A DNA stretch of 21,581 bases. Source: a virus. Shown in pieces: positions 14,300 to 20,991 of the stretch. How positions within the stretch are numbered: the first letter of the stretch is position 1; the number at the start of each line of letters is the position of its first letter. The position numbers were made by a program, and so were the translations under genes. A model generated the notes under the pieces. That model saw only the letters and a program-made list of their open reading frames with translations, was not told the origin of the DNA and did not search any database. The stretch lies in the IMG/VR virus record IMGVR_UViG_3300032242_000235, positions 1 to 21,581 of that record; one strand, 5' to 3'.

Positions 14300-16365
14300 T
14301 TTTATTAAAGAATATCACATTAAAAAACTTTCTATCAATCGGACAAGTAACACAAGCAGTCAACTTTGACAAACAAGAACTAACATTAATTCTAGGTGAG
14401 AACTTAGACTTGGGTGGTGACGGTGCTCGTAATGGTACTGGTAAGACCACATTGATTCAAGGTTTGTGTTATGCATTGTTCGGTGTACCTATTAACAACA
14501 TTCGTAAAGACAACCTAGTTAACAGAACTAACGGGTCTAAGATGTTAGTTACATTAGAGTTTAGTGTTAACGGTGTTGAGTATAAGATTGAACGTGGTCG
14601 TAAGCCGAACTTACTAAAGTTCTATGCAAACGACCAACAAAAAGGTGCAGACGATGCACAAGGTGAGAATAAAGAAACACAAGTACATATTGAGAAAGTT
14701 ATCAATATGAGCGTTGACATGTTCCGTCATATTGTTGCATTGAATACATATAGTGAACCATTCTTGGCACTTAAATCAAATGAACAACGTGCTATCATCG
14801 AACAATTGTTAGGTATTACATTACTTTCTGAAAAGGCTGATGTAGTTAAAGAATTGATTCGTAACAGCAAGGATAATATCCAAGCAGAAGAATTTCGTGT
14901 TAGGGCAGTTGAAGAAGCCAATAAGCGTGTTAAAGAACAAATTGAAAGTTTAAAACGTAGACAAACACTTTGGACTAACAAACATGCAAGTGATTTATCT
15001 TATCTGGTTATACAATATGATGAATTAAGTAAGATTGACATTGAAAAAGAATTGGCTGCCCATAAAGACTTAGCCATCTATAACACTAAGAAAAAGCAAC
15101 AAGATGCATACAATGCATTATTGGCTAGACAAATTGCTTGGAAACAAAAACAAGATAAAGACATAGGTGATTTAGAAAACAGTATCTTTAAACTAGAACA
15201 TATTGACATTGTTCAAGAATTGTTGGCACACCGAGCATTGGCTGAGTACAATACCAAGACCGCTGAGCTAGCAACACGTGACAAAGAGTTAGCAAGGTTA
15301 CAAAAAGATATTGATAAAGAAAACAAGTTAATCAGTAAACTTATTAGCGAGGTTGCAACATTGCGTGACCATCAATGTTATGCTTGTGGTCAAGAGTTCC
15401 ATGATGAACAACATACTAAGGTTCTAGCAGATAAAGAGAAAATGCTAGAAGATGCACAGTTTCATGTCACTACACTATTGAATCAATATAAAGAACAAAA
15501 CGATAAAGATATTGTTCCAGGTGACAAGCCAAAGACACATTACAAAACAGAAGCCGAAGCAATTCGTCATGGTAGCGACTTAGAAAATATCAGAACTAAG
15601 ATACTAGAGAAAGAAGCCGAGACTGATCCATATGCAGAACAACTAAGTGAGCATACACCAGTTGAATTGGGTGTTATGCCAATCACAATATATGATACAG
15701 AAACACAAGCAATTGAGCATAGGTCAAAAGTTGAAAACTTACTAAACAGTATTGCTAATAAAGATGCAGAAACTGATCCATATGGTGAGCAGATTACTGA
15801 AATGGAAAGTCAAGCATTACAAAATGCAGATTTTGAAGAAATTAACAGACTTACAAGAGCAATGGAACATCAAAAGTTCTTACTTGACTTACTAACTAGT
15901 AAAGATAGTTTTGTTCGTAAGAAGATTATTGACCAGAATCTGTCATACTTGAATAGTAGACTGACACATTACTTAGACAAGATTGGTTTACCGCATCAAG
16001 TTATCTTTAAGAATGACTTAGAAGTTGAAATCACAGAGTTAGGTCGTGAACTTGACTTTGACAACCTATCTAGGGGTGAGCGTAATCGTTTAATCTTAGG
16101 TCTAAGTTTTGCTTTCCGTGATGTTTGGGAATCATTATACAGTCCTATCAATACATTGTTTATTGACGAATTGATTGATAGTGGGCTAGACACGATGGGT
16201 GTTGAAAACTCTATTGCTATTCTTAAGGACATGTCACGTAGGCGCCAAAAGTCAATATGGCTTGTTTCTCATCGTGAAGAATTAGCAGGACGAGTGCCCA
16301 ATGTCTTAAAAGTAGTTAAAGAAGGCGGTTTTACTACATATTCAACTGCGGTTGATATAGAATAA
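14296..16365 (+). CDS. gp46: Recombination ATPase subunit gp46 (SbcC/Rad50-like)
   Basis: SMC-like ATPase partner of gp47 that holds DNA ends and drives nuclease action. The first ~100 residues hold the N-terminal ATPase lobe, with Walker A (NGTGKTT, 46-52). Two coiled-coil arms (~180-355 and ~370-535) flank a zinc hook CYAC at 361-364. The C-terminal lobe has the ABC signature LSRGE (591-595), Walker B LFIDE (621-625) and the H-loop SHRE (658-661). At 689 residues it is longer than T4 gp46 (560). Each arm carries an internal duplication (247-269/303-325 and 411-450/461-500). It starts inside the gp47 stop codon, so translation is coupled. Confidence 0.95.
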   Translation: MILLKNITLKNFLSIGQVTQAVNFDKQELTLILGENLDLGGDGARNGTGKTTLIQGLCYALFGVPINNIRKDNLVNRTNGSKMLVTLEFSVNGVEYKIERGRKPNLLKFYANDQQKGADDAQGENKETQVHIEKVINMSVDMFRHIVALNTYSEPFLALKSNEQRAIIEQLLGITLLSEKADVVKELIRNSKDNIQAEEFRVRAVEEANKRVKEQIESLKRRQTLWTNKHASDLSYLVIQYDELSKIDIEKELAAHKDLAIYNTKKKQQDAYNALLARQIAWKQKQDKDIGDLENSIFKLEHIDIVQELLAHRALAEYNTKTAELATRDKELARLQKDIDKENKLISKLISEVATLRDHQCYACGQEFHDEQHTKVLADKEKMLEDAQFHVTTLLNQYKEQNDKDIVPGDKPKTHYKTEAEAIRHGSDLENIRTKILEKEAETDPYAEQLSEHTPVELGVMPITIYDTETQAIEHRSKVENLLNSIANKDAETDPYGEQITEMESQALQNADFEEINRLTRAMEHQKFLLDLLTSKDSFVRKKIIDQNLSYLNSRLTHYLDKIGLPHQVIFKNDLEVEITELGRELDFDNLSRGERNRLILGLSFAFRDVWESLYSPINTLFIDELIDSGLDTMGVENSIAILKDMSRRRQKSIWLVSHREELAGRVPNVLKVVKEGGFTTYSTAVDIE

Positions 16366-16398
16366 TATTGGGCACTATTTTGAAGTATAAGTATTAAC

Positions 16399-16971
16399 AT
16401 GCCAAGTCCACAAAAAGCAAAAGGTTCAGGATACGAAAGAGAAGTTGCAAAGTTTCTCTCAGCATTATACGGTGAAAGTTTCATTCGTGCTCCTGGATCT
16501 GGTGCATATGTGGGTGGCAAGAATCAAGCAAGAACCGAAATCTTACATGAAGGTCAGATTCGTTCATTCAAGGGAGACATTGTTCCAGGACAAAGTTTCA
16601 ATAAGATGAATGTAGAATGTAAATTCTATGCTGACTTTCCGTGGCACTTAACCCTTACAGGGGAGTGTAAGCAACTTGATTCGTGGTTAGAACAATTACT
16701 TGATGTAGAAGAACCCGGCGATTTTAACATTCTTTTTATGAAGTTTAATCGTAAAGGTCAATATGTCGCAGTACAACCAAAACTAACTTGGATATCAGAC
16801 AATCATGTCTTTTATGCTAGTGAGAAGTACGGTGACTGGCTTATCATAGAACACTCTAGCTTTTTCAAATATAATGCAGAATTAGTAAAAACATATTCAG
16901 GCACAACATCAGACACAACGTCAACCAAAAATACAGAACCCTTGAATTTAGAAACACAATTAGTAGCCTGA
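16399..16971 (+). CDS. PD-(D/E)XK nuclease, resolvase-like
   Basis: Predicted Mg-dependent DNA nuclease with the PD-(D/E)XK core. The likely catalytic set is Glu13 (SGYERE), Asp60 (KGD) and the E-x-K pair Glu73/Lys75 (VECKFY), with a basic RAPGSGA turn at 31-37 as in archaeal Hjc-like Holliday junction resolvases. At 190 residues it is slightly longer than a minimal resolvase; the last ~25 residues are a Ser/Thr-rich tail. It lies 33 nt after gp46, in the same direction, so a role in branched-DNA processing fits. The start has no strong ribosome site. Its stop codon lies within a small hairpin (16966-16980). A RecB-like exonuclease or very short patch-type role cannot be excluded. Confidence 0.65.
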   Translation: MPSPQKAKGSGYEREVAKFLSALYGESFIRAPGSGAYVGGKNQARTEILHEGQIRSFKGDIVPGQSFNKMNVECKFYADFPWHLTLTGECKQLDSWLEQLLDVEEPGDFNILFMKFNRKGQYVAVQPKLTWISDNHVFYASEKYGDWLIIEHSSFFKYNAELVKTYSGTTSDTTSTKNTEPLNLETQLVA

Positions 16972-17510
16972 GTGTCAGGCCTCCTTGAGATTGTACAGAT
17001 TGTGCTGTGCCGTCAGATTCTGGAGTATGCATGTATTAGCATGTATCTATTATATATGGTAGCGAATATATAATCTTTACAATGTTAGCATGGAACACCG
17101 AGAAGGCTATTCAGATAGGAAACCTTCAATGAGTCTATATCTTACTCCATCAATTGGGATATAGAACATGCGTTGCTGAGATGTTAAATGATTTTAAGTT
17201 TAATAATCTCACTACAGACCCATAAATAACTTATAGGGCAACCGGTGTCACATAGTAACTAAAGACGTTGACTGTGTGGGGTATAGATGGCAAAGGACGA
17301 CGGGCAGGGCAAGTTTTTCCATTGGTAGTGCTTAGACTGCACTACCATGGCTTCTAAGCGGCAAATAGTATTAAAGCATATAAGATATGCCTAAAGTAAT
17401 TAAGAGTAAAGGAAGAGTTGTAAGACTAACCGAATCTAATTACGAACGAAGTGAGTAATTAGAGAAGGTTAATGACCGAAGGTCATTCGTAATGACTTAG
17501 GGCTTAATGA
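16972..17510 (+). ncRNA. Candidate large structured RNA of unknown class (about 540 nt)
   Basis: No convincing ORF exists on either strand between the nuclease and gp51, but hairpins are dense. Examples: 17049-17074 (9 bp); 17102-17127 (gaagg/ccttc with an inner 4-bp stem); 17134-17165 (8 bp); 17177-17211; 17249-17278 (11 bp with one G-U pair and one bulge); 17319-17350 (12 bp with one bulged T); 17376-17390 (6 bp); 17436-17462 (8 bp, then tandem G-A pairs and an inner AC/GT stem), enclosed by 17428-17431/17467-17470; 17471-17487 (7 bp). A further pairing, 17390-17397 with 17495-17501, closes a multibranch domain. Purine-rich loops and the tandem G-A suggest the plus strand. Its size recalls the large phage RNAs GOLLD and ROOL, but I cannot confirm either. 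I see no tmRNA, RNase P or group I intron core. A perfect TATAAT lies at 17069-17074 without a good -35, so the 5' end is uncertain. Confidence 0.55.
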
Positions 17511-17533
17511 TAAATGAATAGTTACGGATATGA

Positions 17534-17710
17534 TTAGAAGAATGGTAATCCTGATTTCTTTGTAGTTTCCATATTTTCTCCTATGAGTTTAGTAATCATA
17601 TTACGTTCATCAATACTCATATTCATCACATCGGTATAACTAACACCACCTCTCATATGCCATGTCAGTTTTAGTGCATGGGATTTTATGGTGTTTACAT
17701 CTTTTTCCAT
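17534..17710 (-). CDS. gp51: gp51-like baseplate hub assembly protein, probably made by -1 frameshift
   Basis: Short protein of 58 residues from the ATG at 17710, with the pattern HALKLTWHMRGGVSYTDV, MSIDERNMI and a C-terminal ETTKKSGLPFF. I associate this with the small gp51-type hub assembly proteins that follow gp26 in environmental T4-like phages; T4 gp51 itself is 249 residues. In T4, gp51 and gp26 are needed to assemble the hub but are not in the finished tail. There is no good ribosome site before 17710. The same frame stays open upstream for 18 more codons, back to a slippery heptamer at the end of gp26. The main product may therefore be a gp26-gp51 fusion of about 351 residues. The gene number is moderately sure; the coding frame is well supported. 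Confidence 0.7.
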   Translation of the reverse strand: MEKDVNTIKSHALKLTWHMRGGVSYTDVMNMSIDERNMITKLIGENMETTKKSGLPFF

Positions 17711-17719
17711 GTCTGATAA

Positions 17720-17770
17720 AAGGCTCTTAATTTCTTCGGAATTAAGAAATAAAAGCCTTAATCGAAAAAA
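17720..17770 (-). promoter_or_regulatory. Candidate programmed -1 frameshift site: T_TTT_TTC plus stem-loop
   Basis: On the minus strand the gp26 codons AAT TTT TTC GAT TAA contain the heptamer T_TTT_TTC (17770-17764) in the correct X_XXY_YYZ phase. Four bases later a stem-loop begins: AAGGCT (17759-17754) pairs with AGCCTT (17725-17720), and CTTAATT (17746-17740) pairs with AATTAAG (17732-17726), leaving a 7-nt bulge and a 7-nt loop. A -1 slip reads CGA TTA AGG and continues without a stop into gp51. Confidence 0.7.
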
Positions 17771-18588
17771 TTTGATACGTTAATTACAAATGATTGTTCA
17801 TACTCATGTTTGCAATGTATACATGAAATTTGTAATGGTTTTGCCTCAGATTCCGATCTGAGTTTAATATTAGTTTCTTTGATTTTATTGAATATGTTCT
17901 TATCACAATTTCTTAAGAATTCTTCAATATGTTCAGTTTCAAATACTGTGGCATTAGGTGTCTTAACATATTCAATTGTGGATAGTAATAGTTGAACAGT
18001 CATCTCATTCAACTTTTTAATCAAGTCAGTGGTCTGTCTACCTCTTTCTAAATCATCTTCCATATTTTGTAGATTTGACATCATGCGCTGTACTTCAAAT
18101 TGTAATATATTAGATTCGTTGATTTCACTATATAACAAAGGTTTAAACTTTACTTGTAAATCATTTACGGTAAGTAGCATACTATAATCACTAGGTTTAA
18201 AGTTAGCTAATAATCCGGTAAGGTTTACATCATACTTTGCTTCTTCTTTACAACTTGGGCAACTAGTTTCAATTTCCATTTTATCACCGTTACTGGCGGC
18301 ACGAATAGCAATTAGTATAGGGTCTAAGTCAACAACTGGTATACACCAGGGGTCTAGTATATTAGGTATACAACTTTTTATAATGTCTGCTACTGCATTA
18401 CCATTAAACAATGCGTCTGGAGTCTTACTAGTTATTTCATCAATTGTGGTCATTGGGTAAACCGGAACTTCACCGTTTTCAGGTAAGTTAATAGATCCTT
18501 CTTTATATCCGGCTCCACCGCTAGGTAATTTTAGGTATATTGCAGGTCTACGAAAATATTGACGTAATGGGTTAACTGTATCGTTCAT
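17758..18588 (-). CDS. gp26: Baseplate hub assembly protein gp26-like (tail assembly chaperone)
   Basis: Probable member of the T4 gp26 baseplate family, which in T4 is needed for hub assembly. The 276 residues begin with a short basic segment (LRQYFRRPAIYLKLPSGG), typical of this family. Two CxxC pairs, Cys110/Cys113 (SCPSCK) and Cys256/Cys259 (SCIHCK), probably form a zinc ribbon around a helical middle domain. The ATG at 18588 has a strong ribosome site (GAAGGAT), and a late promoter lies 51 nt upstream. The C-terminus (NVSNFFD) contains a slippery heptamer that can move ribosomes into the gp51 frame. This short/long pair next to a tape-measure-like gene is the layout of tail assembly chaperones in long-tailed phages. 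Confidence 0.8.
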   Translation of the reverse strand: MNDTVNPLRQYFRRPAIYLKLPSGGAGYKEGSINLPENGEVPVYPMTTIDEITSKTPDALFNGNAVADIIKSCIPNILDPWCIPVVDLDPILIAIRAASNGDKMEIETSCPSCKEEAKYDVNLTGLLANFKPSDYSMLLTVNDLQVKFKPLLYSEINESNILQFEVQRMMSNLQNMEDDLERGRQTTDLIKKLNEMTVQLLLSTIEYVKTPNATVFETEHIEEFLRNCDKNIFNKIKETNIKLRSESEAKPLQISCIHCKHEYEQSFVINVSNFFD

Positions 18589-18639
18589 TTTTAATCCTTC
18601 TTTTGGTTGGTTTTTTTATACTAAATAATAGATGTACTA

Positions 18640-18657
18640 TATTTATAGACAAAAAAA
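18640..18657 (-). promoter_or_regulatory. T4-type late promoter of gp26 (TATAAATA) with T-tract
   Basis: Minus-strand TATAAATA at 18647-18640 is an exact match to the T4 late consensus. Seven T residues (18657-18651) precede it with a three-base spacer (GTC). It would give gp26 a leader of about 45 nt. In the same 84-bp gap the plus strand has only a weak related box (ACTAAATA, 18620-18627) for the tape-measure-like gene. Confidence 0.75.
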
Positions 18658-18672
18658 CATGGAATTTATTAA

Positions 18673-20982
18673 ATGGTAGCAGCAGTAATAGGTGCAATTG
18701 AAGAAGCCTTAGGGACACTTGGTGTCAGCGCCGGCGAAGCGGCAGCCGGTGCAAATGCTGCTGGTCAAGGATTAAATGACCTCGAAAAGGCTAGCGGGGG
18801 TGCTAGTAGTCAACTTAAGAATAATTTTACACAAGCACTTAAACAGTCTAAAGAAACAGTAAACAGCCTTGAGGAGTCCATCAGAGAACTACAAGGTGGT
18901 GTTAAAAAATATGAAGGTGCAGTAGGTGATGCCGGACTTATGGCTACAGCCTTTACGGCTGCTATTCAAGCCCTAATTCCGGGTATGCAAGGTATAGCAG
19001 TTGCTACCTTATTCGCTGGTAACGCATTAACTAGTTATGCAAAATCATCATTAAAACAACAAGATTTGTTAGTAAAAGGATACCAATCATTAAGTGAGTT
19101 TGGTGCATTAGATCCTTCTGGTTTACGTGGAGTATTAGATAGTGCTAAAAATGTAGGTGCAGTACCAGAAACAATGGCCTTCATGTTAGAAACTATTACT
19201 AAGAATAGTCAACAGTTAGCAAGTTTTGGCGGTACTGTAAACGAAGGTGGTAAAATACTAACAAGAACTGTAGACAAATTGTTAGAACCCTCTGACGACT
19301 ATTTTAGAGTACTAACAAATTTAGGTTTTACTACTGAAGATTTAACAAAATTTACTGCAGGTTTTATTTCAGTTAACTCAAAATCAATAAGAGGGATGGC
19401 AAATGATGAAGCTGCTCTTAAAGTACAGACTAACCAATATTTAGAAACATTGACTGAGTTAGCAGAACTTACCGGTGTGAGCCGTGACCAACAACTAAAA
19501 GCGGCTCAAGAGTTACAGCAAGAAGTTGAATGGCGTCAATATCTAAGAGAACTTGCAAAAGAACCAAACGGTGCTGAAAAGGTTGCAGCAGCTAACTTAA
19601 TGATGGCTGCCATTGTAGAAAAACAAGGTAAGGACATGGGACACGTTCTCAAGGACTTTGTTATTAACGGTGCTGCAACAACTGGAATGTCAGCACAATT
19701 GCAAGGTGCGCTTGGTGGCGCAGATAAAATGTTTAGGCAAACTATTGCAACTGGCGGTGATGCTACTATATCAGTGGGTAGAATGGTAAATGCAATGGGT
19801 AAAGGACAAGATGCATATATAGAGGCTATGGGTCCCACACTAAAAATTGCAGGTGCTGCTAAAGATGTATATGTTACCTCTAAAATGTTTGACAATGCCA
19901 TGAATACTGCTACCGGTGATGTTGCCAAAGCTATAAAAGACAATACCGATAAAATTAAAAAAGAGGGTGATGACAGATTAAACATGCAAGCAAAACTTCA
20001 ACAAACAGAGCGTACATATGCTTATGTTTATCAGGAGTTATATTTTGCATATGGAAAATTAGCAACCGGCGCGGTTACTATATTTTCAGATTTGTTAATA
20101 GCTAAGGCTAAGGCGATAAATGCTACTGTACCTGGATTTGATGCATCAAAAGACATTGCAAGGTATGATGCAATGGTTGCTAAAGAAAAAGATGCAAATC
20201 TAGCTAGAGCAAGAGAAATTGCAAACAAACCAGAAAATCAAAAATTTGCAAAAAGTCCATTAACAAAAGAAGAAGCTATTGCTTTATTAGATAATCCAAA
20301 TAAAATTCAAAGAGAAAGGGATATAAAAGACTTTGGTGGTTTAGAAAGATTACAGACTATTGCTGGTAGAGCAATTGATACTGCAAATAAAGCAACTGAG
20401 AATGCCGACAACTCTAGAAAATTACTTGATAATAAAATTAATATAAAACCCGGAGCAGTAATGCCTGGTACTACGGTAGATCCAAGATTAGCTAAAATAG
20501 CAGAAGATTTTACAAAAATGTATCCTAATGCTAGACTTACCGGATACAATGAAGCAGGAGCACATGCTCCTGGTGGAAAGCATTATAAAAACAGTGCTAT
20601 GGATTTAGCATTAGAACAAGGTCATAATTATACACCTGCTGAAGTTAAGCAAATGACTGCAATGTTAAAACAATTAGGTGCATCTGTGGTACTTGATGAG
20701 ACTAAGAAAAAAGAAGGACCTCATTTACATATTGAAATAGGTGATAATCCTGCTAAACAAGTAGAACTGAATAATAAAAAAGTATCTATGACTGTACCAA
20801 CGTATAAACCAGATGATACTAAAACTGCTAGTGTAACAGATACTAGACCCGCTTTCAATAACCAACAATCTAATAACGATAGTATAATGGTTGTTGCTAA
20901 ATTAGATGAATTACGTACAATATTTAACCGATCACTAGGTGTACAAGAAGAAATTCTATCTTATACTAAGCAACACGCATAA
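18673..20982 (+). CDS. Tape-measure-like tail protein with C-terminal M15-type peptidase motif
   Basis: Probable tail tape-measure or tail-lumen protein with a cell-wall hydrolase module. Residues 1-80 are Ala/Gly-rich and helical. A hydrophobic stretch lies at ~86-120 (a possible membrane-inserting segment), and ~120-580 is long and mostly helical. Residues ~610-690 show an M15-type zinc peptidase pattern: KHYKNSAMDLAL gives His637 and Asp644 with the 7-residue spacing of VanX-type enzymes, and EGPHLHIEI gives Glu681 and His684. M15 enzymes cut peptides in peptidoglycan. At 769 residues it is compatible with a T4-sized tail (T4 gp29 has 590). The ATG at 18673 has GGAA about 8 bases upstream. 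It is divergent from gp26/gp51 and directly before portal gp20. The tape-measure role is inferred; the peptidase motif is clearer. Confidence 0.62.
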   Translation: MVAAVIGAIEEALGTLGVSAGEAAAGANAAGQGLNDLEKASGGASSQLKNNFTQALKQSKETVNSLEESIRELQGGVKKYEGAVGDAGLMATAFTAAIQALIPGMQGIAVATLFAGNALTSYAKSSLKQQDLLVKGYQSLSEFGALDPSGLRGVLDSAKNVGAVPETMAFMLETITKNSQQLASFGGTVNEGGKILTRTVDKLLEPSDDYFRVLTNLGFTTEDLTKFTAGFISVNSKSIRGMANDEAALKVQTNQYLETLTELAELTGVSRDQQLKAAQELQQEVEWRQYLRELAKEPNGAEKVAAANLMMAAIVEKQGKDMGHVLKDFVINGAATTGMSAQLQGALGGADKMFRQTIATGGDATISVGRMVNAMGKGQDAYIEAMGPTLKIAGAAKDVYVTSKMFDNAMNTATGDVAKAIKDNTDKIKKEGDDRLNMQAKLQQTERTYAYVYQELYFAYGKLATGAVTIFSDLLIAKAKAINATVPGFDASKDIARYDAMVAKEKDANLARAREIANKPENQKFAKSPLTKEEAIALLDNPNKIQRERDIKDFGGLERLQTIAGRAIDTANKATENADNSRKLLDNKINIKPGAVMPGTTVDPRLAKIAEDFTKMYPNARLTGYNEAGAHAPGGKHYKNSAMDLALEQGHNYTPAEVKQMTAMLKQLGASVVLDETKKKEGPHLHIEIGDNPAKQVELNNKKVSMTVPTYKPDDTKTASVTDTRPAFNNQQSNNDSIMVVAKLDELRTIFNRSLGVQEEILSYTKQHA

Positions 20983-20985
20983 ATA
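20978..20985 (+). promoter_or_regulatory. Candidate late promoter of gp20 (CATAAATA)
   Basis: CATAAATA overlaps the stop codon of the tape-measure-like gene and ends six bases before the gp20 ATG. It is one base from the T4 late consensus, but so close to the start codon that its transcript would be nearly leaderless. There is no T-tract upstream. Confidence 0.4.
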
Positions 20986-20991
20986 TAAGAT

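Noticed and set aside
16990-17060. tmRNA-like start (GATTCTGGA near 17016) in the gene-free region
   Set aside because: The short resemblance is not followed by the conserved tmRNA D-loop sequence; no T-arm TTC motif, acceptor pairing or tag reading frame is seen.
17221-17228. CATAAATA on the plus strand inside the structured RNA region
   Set aside because: It matches the late box but falls within a predicted hairpin, has no T-tract and no gene after it; chance is likely in AT-rich DNA.
18659-18679. Six-codon mini-ORF (MEFIKW) overlapping the start of the tape-measure-like gene
   Set aside because: It has no ribosome site of its own, and its second and third bases overlap the likely GGAA site of the main gene; probably accidental.
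19536-19985. 149-codon open frame on the minus strand, opposite the tape-measure-like gene
   Set aside because: An antisense shadow of an Ala-rich coding region; its hydrophobic translation comes from complementing those codons.
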